Shown here piece after piece: positions 8,194-15,786 of a DNA stretch of 64,000 nt. The notes under the pieces are model-generated. The model did not search any database. It had not been told where the DNA came from and was given only the letters and a program-made list of their open reading frames with translations. A program made the translations under genes and the position numbers. This stretch comes from Planctomycetota bacterium (GTDB lineage Bacteria; Planctomycetota; UBA8742; UBA2392). The stretch covers positions 1,860,001-1,924,000 of the forward strand of contig JACKID010000001.1 of NCBI GenBank assembly GCA_020638675.1. Reading direction: 5' to 3'. Numbering within the stretch: the first letter of the stretch is position 1; each line of letters begins with the position of its first letter.

Positions 8194-8799
8194 CTACTTC
8201 GCTTCGTCCTTCTCGACATCCTCGCCCAGTTCCCGAGCGATCTCGCGGTCAAGCTCTTCACGCGTCAGCTTTTTGCGCTCCTCGGTGCTGACGCCGATCA
8301 TCTGGTCGATTTCCTCGTCGCTCACCAGCTGCTCGCCGGCGACGCTGTCGGTTTCGAACAGGCTGTCCTTGGTCATGTCGAGGAACAGGTCCATGCGCTG
8401 GCTCATGGTCTCGGCCTGCATCATGGCGTGCTCGAAGTTCTTCTGCGTCGCCTCAAGGTCGGTGGTCTTGTAGACCTCGTTGATGCTCTTGCTGACGACG
8501 CCCATGGATTCGGCAAAGGTCGAGAAGCTCTCGGCCTGGTTTTTCATCTGGTAGGCCGCTTCGATCGTGAGCAGCTGGCGCTCCAGCATGCGGCGCTGGA
8601 ACGTGGTGGCCTTGAGCGATTTGCGCACGAACGCGAGCTGGTCCGCGGCTTTGATGCGCGCGGCCTGGCGGGCCTTTTCGAGCCATTCTTCTTCGCTCTT
8701 GCCCAGTTCCTTGATCTGGCGACGGATGCGCTGGATGCCCTTTTTGATCTCCATGTCGCGCGCGATGCGTCGCTCTTCTTTGCTCTTGAATATGCCCAT
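8194..8799 (-). CDS. ESCRT-III (Snf7/CHMP2-like) protein, last gene of Vps4 operon
   Basis: A 201-residue coiled-coil protein whose layout follows eukaryotic CHMP2/Vps2. It starts MGIF with a basic helix (KSKEERRIARD). A long basic helical hairpin (about 15-85) is followed by AESMGVVSKSINEVYKTTDL and HAMMQAETMSQRMDLFLD. These align by eye with the CHMP2 segment carrying AMKGVTKAMGTMNRQLKLP and the FERQAEIMDMKEEMM helix. Then come an acidic linker, a short helix EEIDQMIGV (162-170) and a final charged helix (173-192) where eukaryotic proteins carry their MIT-interacting motif. The N-terminal half is basic and the C-terminal end acidic, the usual charge polarity. It does not match the PspA/Vipp1 pattern. 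It lies 61 bases after the kinase gene. Confidence 0.7.
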   Translation of the reverse strand: MGIFKSKEERRIARDMEIKKGIQRIRRQIKELGKSEEEWLEKARQAARIKAADQLAFVRKSLKATTFQRRMLERQLLTIEAAYQMKNQAESFSTFAESMGVVSKSINEVYKTTDLEATQKNFEHAMMQAETMSQRMDLFLDMTKDSLFETDSVAGEQLVSDEEIDQMIGVSTEERKKLTREELDREIARELGEDVEKDEAK

Positions 8800-8860
8800 T
8801 CGTCGGCCTTTCGTGTCCCGCGCCAGTGTAGCTGTTTTTGCCTGCCCGGTCCGCAGGCTT

Positions 8861-9673
8861 TCACTCCACGACGTGATAGTTGGCTTCGCCCTGCGCTAGT
8901 CGCTTGCGGGTATGGCTGGTCATGCGTTCGGACTTGCGGATGGCGGCCTCGATGAAGTCGCGATGCTCGCGCAGCCGCCCGCCGAGGTAGGCGCGCGCGA
9001 AACGTGCCTTGTCAGTCGCCGTCACCAGCGACCCGGGCGCCGAATGCAGCAGCGCGGCGACGTCTTTAACCCGCCAGCGCCGGGTGACGCGTTTGCGGAT
9101 GTCGGCACGGTTCAGGTCGGTGACGTACAACTCGTCGTTCGGCCCGACTCGGATGTGCACCAGGTAGAAGTCGCGGTGGTTTACGCCGCCGTCATGCATG
9201 CGCTTCAGGATGCGGCCAAGCTCACGCGCCAGCCGCTGGCGGCGGGCTGGCGGGACCGGGGCATCCTCCTGCAGAAGCTTCTGCAGACTGCGCGGCGCAT
9301 CCAGCCCGACGGTCAAAAGCGCCGCGCGCTCCACATCGCCATCGGCGAACTCCTCAATGCACGCGGCGCCATGCATGGTTGGGACGCCAAGCTCGTGCAG
9401 GCGCGTTAGCACATGCCACTCGCGACTGGCGGGGGAATCAAAGCGGCGCGCAAACAGCCCGGCAAAACGCGGCTCGGGCTCGATTCTCCGATACAGCTTC
9501 AGGTAGAGAGTGCCGGCGCTGGCGGTCTCCAGCCGATAGGTCTGCCGCGACTCCAGCCGCGCCTTGATCGTCTTCAACCCGCCGTGTTCGCACAGCGCGT
9601 CAATGTCGAGCAGGCCTTCAGACTCCAACTCGGATCGCAATGCGGGGTCAACCAGCAGGCGGGTGTCAGGCAT
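8861..9673 (-). CDS. WaaP/InaA-type (Kdo/lipopolysaccharide kinase family) kinase
   Basis: A 270-residue protein of the lipopolysaccharide kinase (WaaP/RfaP/InaA) branch of the protein-kinase fold. Visible elements are the ATP-lysine in LYLKLY (K59), a helix glutamate in REWHVL (E85) and a hinge near LLTVGLD. The catalytic loop is HRDFY (166-170), and DL at 186-187 stands in the place of the metal-binding DFG. All catalytic positions are kept, so it should be active. Known relatives phosphorylate sugars of the lipopolysaccharide core or unknown targets. It starts 6 bases after the Vps4-like gene and is clearly in the same operon. A substrate within the membrane-remodelling system is possible but is inference. 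Confidence 0.75.
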   Translation of the reverse strand: MPDTRLLVDPALRSELESEGLLDIDALCEHGGLKTIKARLESRQTYRLETASAGTLYLKLYRRIEPEPRFAGLFARRFDSPASREWHVLTRLHELGVPTMHGAACIEEFADGDVERAALLTVGLDAPRSLQKLLQEDAPVPPARRQRLARELGRILKRMHDGGVNHRDFYLVHIRVGPNDELYVTDLNRADIRKRVTRRWRVKDVAALLHSAPGSLVTATDKARFARAYLGGRLREHRDFIEAAIRKSERMTSHTRKRLAQGEANYHVVE

Positions 9674-9679
9674 CAGCAG

Positions 9680-10918
9680 CTAGTCGTCCTCAACGCTCCA
9701 GTCGAGGTAGCGCTGCATTTCGGCCGGGCTTGTGCCGGGGCGGATGTACGTCTTCGCGCGCTCGAAGTCGGCGAGCGTCAGCGGGCGCACCTTCACCTGG
9801 TAATTGCGCGTGGCGGCGAGTCCGGTGTCGATCAGGTCCGGCAGGTCTTCGTTGAGCTGGCCGATCATCTGCGACGTGGCCTGCTTGCACAGGCGCTCGA
9901 TTTCGCGCCCGGAGTAGCCTTCCGTGTCGTCGATCAACTCCTTCAGGTCGAACTCGAGCTGGTAGCCCTTTTTCAGTAGCTGGATGCTGAGGATGGCTTC
10001 GCGCGTCTCTTCGTCAGGCAACGGAATCAGGATCTGCTTCTCGAAGCGCGACATTACGGCCGCGTCGATTTCCCACGGCCTGTTTGTGGCGGCGATTGTC
10101 AGCACGAAGATGTCGCTGCGGCCCTTCTCGGCCAGCCCGTCCAGCTCGGCCAGAATGGTTGAAAGGATTCGGCGCTCGGCGCCTGTCTGTTCACTGTCAC
10201 GGTTGCTGGTCAGCGACTCGAATTCATCCAGGAACACGACGCTGGGCGAGTTGTCGCGCGCCGCGCCGTAAATCTCGCTGATGATCTTGCTGCTCTCGCC
10301 GAAGTATTTCGAAAGCACGCCGCTGACCTTCACATTGAAGAACAGTGCCTGGCCTTCGGTGGTCACTTTCAGGCTGTTGCTGGTGGCGGCCGCGAGCAGC
10401 GTCTTGCCCGTGCCCGGCGGCCCGTAGAACAGCATGTTGCGGAAGGTGGTGATCTTCACGCCCTCGGGCGGCTTGGCCAGCGACAGCCCCAGCGTGTACT
10501 TGATGTCGCGCTTGGTTTCTTCCAGCCCGCCGATGTCGTCCCATGTGATCGTGCTGGTGTGAACCAGTGCGGAGACGGCCTCGCTGATGTTGTTCTCAGG
10601 CTCGCCCGCTGCGGTCTCGTGGCTGCGGTTTTCGTCCACGTGGCTGCTGGGCGGCGAGGGAAGCTTGGCCTTGCCGCTTTCGGGTTTCTCAATGCCGACT
10701 TCGCGCAGGCGCCGTGCGAAGTCGCGGTACTCGATCGCCTTGCGCTTGCGCGCGTACTCCATGCTGCGCGACTGGGCGTGCTCGGCGAACTTGAACATGG
10801 TCTTGCTGGCCGACTCAAAGTTCGCGGCGGCGGTTTCGGAATCGCCCGCCTTCCACGCCATCTTGGCCTTGTGGAGGGCGTCGTCGCACGCGCGCTTGAG
10901 TTTGGGTCCCAGGTCCAT
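9680..10918 (-). CDS. Vps4-like AAA ATPase with N-terminal MIT domain
   Basis: 412 residues. An MIT-like three-helix domain covers 1-75: A-rich helices, then RKRKAIEYRDFARRLRE where Vps4 has its third MIT helix. After a linker (76-122) comes one AAA module opening ITWDDIGGLEETK. Walker A is GPPGTGKT (166-173), the pore-loop region reads VLSKYFGESSK, and Walker B is VVFLDEFESL (D231-E232). Sensor-1 is ATNRP, followed by the meiotic-clade signature SRFEKQILIPLPDEETR with the arginine finger at R291. TEGYSGREI and the C-terminal VRPLTLADFERA...RPGTSPAEMQRYLDW match the Vps4/katanin C-terminal helix. Vps4 remodels ESCRT-III filaments. It sits between three ESCRT-III-like genes. FtsH or Cdc48 is excluded by the single module and the tail. 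Confidence 0.88.
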   Translation of the reverse strand: MDLGPKLKRACDDALHKAKMAWKAGDSETAAANFESASKTMFKFAEHAQSRSMEYARKRKAIEYRDFARRLREVGIEKPESGKAKLPSPPSSHVDENRSHETAAGEPENNISEAVSALVHTSTITWDDIGGLEETKRDIKYTLGLSLAKPPEGVKITTFRNMLFYGPPGTGKTLLAAATSNSLKVTTEGQALFFNVKVSGVLSKYFGESSKIISEIYGAARDNSPSVVFLDEFESLTSNRDSEQTGAERRILSTILAELDGLAEKGRSDIFVLTIAATNRPWEIDAAVMSRFEKQILIPLPDEETREAILSIQLLKKGYQLEFDLKELIDDTEGYSGREIERLCKQATSQMIGQLNEDLPDLIDTGLAATRNYQVKVRPLTLADFERAKTYIRPGTSPAEMQRYLDWSVEDD

Positions 10919-10927
10919 GTGTGCCGC

Positions 10928-11545
10928 CTAGAGCGCGCCCTCTTCCGACTCGAGCTTGGCGCGCAACTCGGTTTCGGCCTTGAGGGCCTGGTCGAAGTCG
11001 CCGCCTTCCTCGGCCTCGTTGATGGTGTCGATCTCGGACAGGAAGCGGGCCTTTTCCGGGTCGCTCTCGTCCATGTCGGCGTCGACCTCAAGCCCCAGGT
11101 CATCGAGCGTTGCGTTCAGCTCGTCCATGTAGGCTTCCTCGTCGATCTGCTGCAGGGCCAGCTTGGCATCCAGCCCGCTGCTGCGGATGCGTTGCAGCAG
11201 CTTGTTGACACCGTCCTTGTCCTTGCGCTTCTCAAGGCGCTCAAGCCCGCGCACGTACTTCTTCAGCGCGATGCCCTCGAGGTTGCTGACTTTGGCGGCG
11301 CGGCGCTGGAAGGCGAAGTCGTACTTGATGTCCTTCAGCTCTTCCCAGACGTAATCTACTTCGATGCTGTTGCCCTCGCGGCGCGCGCGCTTGATCTGCT
11401 CAATCAGCGACGCCTGGCGCGTGCTGAGCTTGCGCATCTCCATGAAATACTTGCGGCGCTCGCGCTCGACTTCGCGCAGCTTGACCTTCAGCTTGCGCAG
11501 GTCGACCTTGCTGCCGAACAGGCTGGCAAAGAATTCGGATACCAT
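10928..11545 (-). CDS. ESCRT-III-like coiled-coil protein (second in operon)
   Basis: 205 residues, nearly all helical. The first 13 residues (MVSEFFASLFGSK) form an amphipathic segment much like the membrane-binding start of Snf7/CHMP4 proteins. A highly basic helical hairpin follows (about 14-100: RKLKVKLREVERERRKY, then RREGNSIEVDYVWEELKDIKYDFAFQRR). A helix at 100-140 leads to a strongly acidic C-terminal part (DLGLEVDADMDESDPEK to the end). The basic-to-acidic polarity, size and position next to a Vps4-like gene support an ESCRT-III-type filament protein. Residue-level similarity is weaker than for the 8194-8799 gene. It starts 3 bases after the preceding coiled-coil gene. Confidence 0.55.
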   Translation of the reverse strand: MVSEFFASLFGSKVDLRKLKVKLREVERERRKYFMEMRKLSTRQASLIEQIKRARREGNSIEVDYVWEELKDIKYDFAFQRRAAKVSNLEGIALKKYVRGLERLEKRKDKDGVNKLLQRIRSSGLDAKLALQQIDEEAYMDELNATLDDLGLEVDADMDESDPEKARFLSEIDTINEAEEGGDFDQALKAETELRAKLESEEGAL

Positions 11546-11548
11546 CGG

Positions 11549-12220
11549 CTACTCCACCTGCGCTTCCGGTTCTTCCCGGGAATTGTCTTCGTCTGTCTTG
11601 CGGTCGCTCTCGCGGCGCATGATTTCGTCTTCGATCTCGCGCAGCTCGGCGTCGGTAACGCGTGCGGGCGGCGGCGCCTCGCCCATGATCTCCTTCTCGA
11701 GCTTGCGCAGCTCTTCTTTGTCCTTGTTCGTCAGCACTTCGTCGCGGCTCTGGGTAACGCCTTCGCCCGTATGCACCGAGTCGCGGAACTTCTCCATGCC
11801 TTCTTCGAAATCGAGCATCACGCGTTCCACCACGCTCTGCTCTATGCCGCGCAGGTCCATGGCCTCCATCGCCTGGATCTTGCCGACCAGGTTCATGTGA
11901 AGCTCGATGTTCTTGTTCAGGATGTCGGCCTTCAGCTTCAGGTTGCCCATCTGCGTGCGCGTGCGCTTGATCTGCAGCAGCACGAATTCTTTCTCGCGGT
12001 CGCCGACGCGGCCTGACTTGATGTTCTCCATGCTCGCGCGTTCGGACAGCTCGAGGCGAGCCAGTTCCTGGCGGGTCTTGCGCAGCTCGACTTCGTTCTG
12101 AGTGATCAGCTCATCGAGATGCTCAAGCATCTCGCGCGTGGAATTCGCGTCCTTTATCACCTGCTCGGCATCACCGGAGGCGCCGCGCAGCATTTGTTTG
12201 ATCTGGTCCAGTAGGCTCAT
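11549..12220 (-). CDS. ESCRT-III-like coiled-coil protein (first in operon)
   Basis: 223 residues. It opens with an amphipathic helix (MSLLDQIKQMLRG), followed by a long helical hairpin (about 25-115) containing LRKTRQELARLELSER and LQIKRTRTQMGNLKLKADIL. A further helix reads VVERVMLDFEEGMEKFRDS (130-148), comparable with the fourth Snf7 helix. After a flexible acidic stretch comes a charged helix, DAELREIEDEIMRRESD (190-206), where CHMP proteins carry a MIT-interacting motif, and then an acidic tail. This is the classical order of an ESCRT-III subunit. Its ATG follows directly after the stop of the vWA-like gene (no spacer), which implies translational coupling. A generic coiled-coil protein is the alternative. 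Confidence 0.6.
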   Translation of the reverse strand: MSLLDQIKQMLRGASGDAEQVIKDANSTREMLEHLDELITQNEVELRKTRQELARLELSERASMENIKSGRVGDREKEFVLLQIKRTRTQMGNLKLKADILNKNIELHMNLVGKIQAMEAMDLRGIEQSVVERVMLDFEEGMEKFRDSVHTGEGVTQSRDEVLTNKDKEELRKLEKEIMGEAPPPARVTDAELREIEDEIMRRESDRKTDEDNSREEPEAQVE

Positions 12221-12994
12221 TCAGGCCCTTACGCTCTCAAAACGGTCTCGCTGGATAATCAGGTCGCCGCCGACGGTCTTCACGTCTATGCCGGGTGTGC
12301 GTTCGGCGTACAGCATGGCGCGGTCCGTGACAAGGTCACGCCCCACGGCCGTTCGGGACGCCAGGTCGTCAATCAGCAGGAAACCGCCCGGCTCTTTCAA
12401 CTCGTCGGCCGCGGCCAATGCCGCGTCCACGCGGGCCACCTTCTGGTCCACCGGCTCCGGGTCGAAGAGATTCTCGAACAGCGCCGGCAGGATCGCGCCG
12501 TCGGCAGGGGGCGTGACGCTCCAACCCGGATCGGCATACTCGATCAACGCCGCGCGCCAGTTTGGCCCGCCGCTGAGGGCGCGAAGCAACTCATCGCTGT
12601 GCCCGAGCCCGTCGTCGCGCACGCCGGCAATGCCCATGATGAAGTAGATGTCCGGGCGCAGCGGCGCCAGCGACCAGCGAACAGTTTCGTGGATTGTCTC
12701 GGGCGTAAAGCGGCGTTTGGTGAACGAAAAGTCCAGCACAACGCAGACTTTGACGGTGGCCAGCCCCAGCATCGGCTTATGCAGCAACCCGACGCTTTCG
12801 CGGCGGGTAAAACTGCCTGTGCCGGAGGGAGAAAGGTCACCCGCGCGATAACTGCGGCGGCTGACTCGATTTGGGTCAAAATCGTAGAGGGAACCTTCGC
12901 TCGGATGTGGCAGCATGCGCTGCCGCACAATGCGTGATTCGAGCCCTGAAAACAGGCTCTGCATGGCGGACAGCGAGTTGCTTCGATCGGTCAT
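12221..12994 (-). CDS. vWA-like protein of unknown function heading the Vps4/ESCRT-III operon
   Basis: 257 residues, family not recognised with confidence. A disordered, Arg/Ser-rich N-terminus (1-70) precedes a hydrophobic strand and VCVVLDFSFTKRRF. The D-x-S-x-T there resembles the DxSxS metal site of vWA domains. Later segments alternate strands and helices in vWA fashion (DIYFIMGIAGVRDDG, GGFLLIDDLASRT). Start ATG 12994 is preceded by AGGGAC. The frame is open much further upstream, but that part overlaps the divergent exporter and lacks coding character. It is the first gene of the operon and its stop abuts the next start. An adaptor or cargo role for the ESCRT-III-like system is inference only. 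Confidence 0.6.
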   Translation of the reverse strand: MTDRSNSLSAMQSLFSGLESRIVRQRMLPHPSEGSLYDFDPNRVSRRSYRAGDLSPSGTGSFTRRESVGLLHKPMLGLATVKVCVVLDFSFTKRRFTPETIHETVRWSLAPLRPDIYFIMGIAGVRDDGLGHSDELLRALSGGPNWRAALIEYADPGWSVTPPADGAILPALFENLFDPEPVDQKVARVDAALAAADELKEPGGFLLIDDLASRTAVGRDLVTDRAMLYAERTPGIDVKTVGGDLIIQRDRFESVRA

Positions 12995-13024
12995 AAGTCC
13001 CTGTCGATGGCCGACTTCGCTTTG

Positions 13025-13030
13025 AGTATA
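13025..13030 (-). promoter_or_regulatory. Possible -10 element of the Vps4/ESCRT-III operon
   Basis: On the minus strand this reads TATACT, one base off the sigma-70 -10 consensus, inside the only A+T-richer patch of the divergent spacer. It lies about 30 bases before the ATG at 12994. No convincing -35 box is visible; the best match, TGTACC, is 15 bp upstream. Confidence 0.3.
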
Positions 13031-13126
13031 GCTAATTTCGTCGTGGGTACAGGGGCGGCGAGTTGCGGACGGGCCCGACAGGCCCACAATGGGGCCCGCC
13101 CCGGCAGGCGACTTGGAAGGCAGCAG

Positions 13127-14971
13127 TTGGCGGAAGCGTATCACGACGACGATGAATTTCTCGGTAAGGCGTACGACGCCCGGCTGATCAAACGGCTCAT
13201 TCCGTATGCGCGTCCGTACCTCGGCCTGGTCTTGTGGGGCACGGTGTTCATGCTGCTCGCGGCCGCATGCGAGCTTTGCATCCCTCTCATTGTAAAGGAA
13301 ACCATCAACGGTCCTTTCACGTTGCTGGGCGATTCCGCGTCGAATGACGCCGCGAAGGAGGCCGCGTGGACCAAGCTGGGCTGGTTCGCCTTCGGTTTCA
13401 TGGGGCTTGTGGTGATCCAGTTCTTCACCCGCTTCGGCAACACCTACCTGTTCCAGAAGCTTGGGCAGAAGGCCGTTCTGGATCTGCGCCAGGACACGTA
13501 TGCGCACATCCAGCGCCTGCCGTTGCGCTTCTTTGACCGCAACCCGGTGGGACGCCTGGTCACGCGCGTGACCAGCGACGTCGAGGCAATCGGCGAAGTG
13601 TTCGCGTCCGGGCTGGTGCAGCTTGCGGGTGACGCGCTGACGGTGATCGGCGCGCTGGCGTTGATGATGATGTTGAGCTGGCAGCTTGGGCTGTTCGTCG
13701 TCGGGGCAATACCCGTGATGGCGCTGCTGACGTGGATCTTCCGGGGGCGGGCGCGTGGCTCATTCCGCGAGATGCGCGTGAAGCTTGCGGTGGTGAACAG
13801 CTTCCTGAATGAGACCATCCAGGGCTGGCGCATCACGCGCATCTTCGGCACCGAGAAGCAGATGGCGAAGAAGTTTGACGAGCGCAGCGCCGACTACCGC
13901 GAGGCCACGTACCGGACGGTCTTCAACTTCAGCATCTTCTTCCCGATCGTCGAGATCGCCGGGACGATCTGCGTGATGCTGGTGGTGTGGTGGGGGACGC
14001 GCAGCATTTTCGGCAACACGCTGGACTACGGCACGTTCTTCGCATTCTTCCTGTACACGCCGATGATGTTCCGCCCGATCCGCGAAATGAGCGAAAAGTA
14101 CAACGTGCTGCAGAGCGCGATGGCGAGCGCCGAGCGCCTGTTCCGCATTCTCGACACCAAGAACGACGTCGCCGACCCGGCCGAGCCGAAGGCGCCCGCA
14201 ATCACCGGCGACATCGAGTTCCGCAACGTTTGGTTCACGTACGGGTCGACGGAAGGCGAGCCGGACTGGGTGCTGAAAGACGTCAGCTTCAAGGTGCCCG
14301 CGGGCTCATCAATGGCGCTGGTCGGCGCGACCGGCAGCGGCAAGACGACCATAATCAGCCTGCTGATGCGCTTCTACGACATCCAGAAGGGCAGCATCCT
14401 GATCGACGGCGTCGATATTCGCGAGATGAGCAAAGCCCACCTGCGTGAGGCGTTCAGTCTCGTGCTGCAGGACGTGTTCCTGTTTGCCGGAACCGTGCTG
14501 GACAACATCCGCCTTGGCCATTCCGAGATCAATCGCGAGCAGGTGGAGAAGGCCGCGCGCGTGGTGCATGCCCACGACTTCATCATGGGCCTGCGAAACG
14601 GCTACGACGCCGTCGTCGCCGAGCGGGGCGCGACCTTCAGCGCGGGGCAGCGGCAATTGCTTGCGTTCGCGCGCGCGCTGGCGTTCGACCCGAAGATTCT
14701 CGTGCTGGATGAAGCCACCAGCAACATCGACAGCGAAACCGAAGCGCTGATCCAGGATGCGCTGAAGCGACTCATGCATGGGCGCACGGCCGTCGTGGTT
14801 GCGCACCGGCTCAGCACGATTACGGACAGCGATAACATCCTCGTGCTGCACAAGGGTGAGGTCGTCGAGCAGGGCAGCCACGCACAACTGCTACAACACG
14901 GTGGGCGCTACGCCAAGCTGTACCAGTTGCAGTTCGCCAACGGCAGCAAGGCCGAAACCAAGGCGGGTTAG
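13127..14971 (+). CDS. ABC exporter, fused membrane and ATPase domains (MsbA/MdlB-type)
   Basis: A half-transporter of the type IV (B-family) exporter class in the inner membrane. Six membrane spans lie in the first ~300 residues (for example LVLWGTVFMLLAAACELCI and ALTVIGALALMMMLSWQLG). The ATPase domain has Walker A GATGSGKTT near residue 400, signature TFSAGQRQLLAFARAL near 503 and Walker B ILVLDEATSNID near 524, followed by the H-loop. I chose the TTG at 13127 because GGAAGG lies 6 nt upstream and the protein then starts MAEAYHDDDEF, as relatives do. An ATG at 13007 in the same frame gives an unlikely Gly/Arg-rich extension. The substrate (lipid, drug or peptide) cannot be told. Confidence 0.88.
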   Translation: MAEAYHDDDEFLGKAYDARLIKRLIPYARPYLGLVLWGTVFMLLAAACELCIPLIVKETINGPFTLLGDSASNDAAKEAAWTKLGWFAFGFMGLVVIQFFTRFGNTYLFQKLGQKAVLDLRQDTYAHIQRLPLRFFDRNPVGRLVTRVTSDVEAIGEVFASGLVQLAGDALTVIGALALMMMLSWQLGLFVVGAIPVMALLTWIFRGRARGSFREMRVKLAVVNSFLNETIQGWRITRIFGTEKQMAKKFDERSADYREATYRTVFNFSIFFPIVEIAGTICVMLVVWWGTRSIFGNTLDYGTFFAFFLYTPMMFRPIREMSEKYNVLQSAMASAERLFRILDTKNDVADPAEPKAPAITGDIEFRNVWFTYGSTEGEPDWVLKDVSFKVPAGSSMALVGATGSGKTTIISLLMRFYDIQKGSILIDGVDIREMSKAHLREAFSLVLQDVFLFAGTVLDNIRLGHSEINREQVEKAARVVHAHDFIMGLRNGYDAVVAERGATFSAGQRQLLAFARALAFDPKILVLDEATSNIDSETEALIQDALKRLMHGRTAVVVAHRLSTITDSDNILVLHKGEVVEQGSHAQLLQHGGRYAKLYQLQFANGSKAETKAG

Positions 14972-14994
14972 TTTGGTTCGCCATGGGACGAAAC

Positions 14995-15408
14995 ATGCAC
15001 GACCGGACACCCGAAGTTGAGAGTATCAGGCTCGCCTACTCCGGGCTCAACAACAACGACATTGGTGCGTTCCTGAAGATCTTAGACCCGCAGATCGAGT
15101 GGATCCTGTTTGTCGGCGAACCGGAGGGTGGGACACATCAGGGATACGAAGTAGTGAAAGCGCTTCTGGAAAAGTCGCGTGGCGGCTGGGCAGAAGGAAC
15201 CTGCGAGCCGCAGGAATTCCAATTGGTAGGAGATCGCATTGTCGTGTTCGCCCGGGTCCACGTACGACTGAAGAGCGAGAGCGAGTGGCGCGACGGAGAC
15301 ATCGCGGACGTCTTCACCTTCCGCAACGGCAAGGTCGTCCAGATCCGGACCTTCAGCGATAGAGCCGAAGCCCTCACGTGGGCCGGGGCCGAATCCGGCG
15401 CGAGCTAG
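14995..15408 (+). CDS. SnoaL-like/NTF2-fold protein
   Basis: A small cone-shaped NTF2-fold protein of about 137 residues. The first helix reads VESIRLAYSGLNNNDIGAFL, followed by LDPQIEWIL, a variable helix region with GGTHQGYEVVKALL, and the long strands VGDRIVVFARVHVRLK and IADVFTFRNGKVVQIRTFSD. This is the usual SnoaL pattern. Functions in the family range from polyketide cyclases to uncharacterised stress proteins; no catalytic pair can be named. I prefer the ATG at 14995 because GGGA is well spaced before it; the ATG at 14983 is also possible. It follows the ABC exporter by 23 bases. Confidence 0.65.
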   Translation: MHDRTPEVESIRLAYSGLNNNDIGAFLKILDPQIEWILFVGEPEGGTHQGYEVVKALLEKSRGGWAEGTCEPQEFQLVGDRIVVFARVHVRLKSESEWRDGDIADVFTFRNGKVVQIRTFSDRAEALTWAGAESGAS

Positions 15409-15453
15409 ACCGGGAATTCGTTCAGTGGCCGGGGCGTTTAGTGCTCTGCCTTG

Positions 15454-15786
15454 ATGGAGCCAGTCGTGCACTCCTGCCGCACAGCCGCATGCCAACAGCC
15501 CGAAACCTGGGTCGTCGAGACGGCCGAGAATGCCAAGCGTGAATTGAGCCTCGTGCTCAGTGGTTTGCTGCCGCTGCTGGCTGTGGTCGCGACGTTGCTC
15601 GTGCTGCTCGCGCCCGGAAATGACGGCGGTTTCGTTTCACTGGCGACCGTTGCAGGTGCGCTGCTTGTTTCCCTGCCGCTCGCCGTCGTAGGGTTCCTCA
15701 ACGTCAACAATCGCACGCGGGCCGTCACGGTTCCGGTCACGGTGTCGACACTGCTCATCCTTGCATTGGCGATGGTGCTGGCCTAG
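15454..15786 (+). CDS. Small membrane protein, three predicted spans
   Basis: About 110 residues, not recognised. Three hydrophobic stretches are clear: VLSGLLPLLAVVATLLVLL, SLATVAGALLVSLPLAVVGF and PVTVSTLLILALAMVLA. The N-terminal 30 residues are hydrophilic and contain two cysteines. There is no good ribosome-binding site before the ATG at 15454. Its stop overlaps the stop of the convergent E1-like gene by 4 bases. The coherent hydrophobicity favours a real membrane protein. Confidence 0.45.
   Translation: MEPVVHSCRTAACQQPETWVVETAENAKRELSLVLSGLLPLLAVVATLLVLLAPGNDGGFVSLATVAGALLVSLPLAVVGFLNVNNRTRAVTVPVTVSTLLILALAMVLA

Noticed and set aside
10559..12016. 485-codon plus-strand frame opposite the Vps4/ESCRT-III-like genes
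   Set aside because: Low-complexity Leu/Ala/Val composition and full overlap with well-supported minus-strand genes mark it as a shadow frame.
8194..12220. PspA/Vipp1 (phage-shock) identity for the coiled-coil proteins
   Set aside because: PspA-type sequence blocks are missing, and the linked MIT-Vps4 ATPase fits classical ESCRT-III better than a PspF/PspC context.
13007..13126. N-terminal extension of the ABC exporter from an ATG at 13007
   Set aside because: The added 40 residues are Gly/Arg-rich and unlike exporter N-termini; the TTG at 13127 has a well-spaced GGAAGG.
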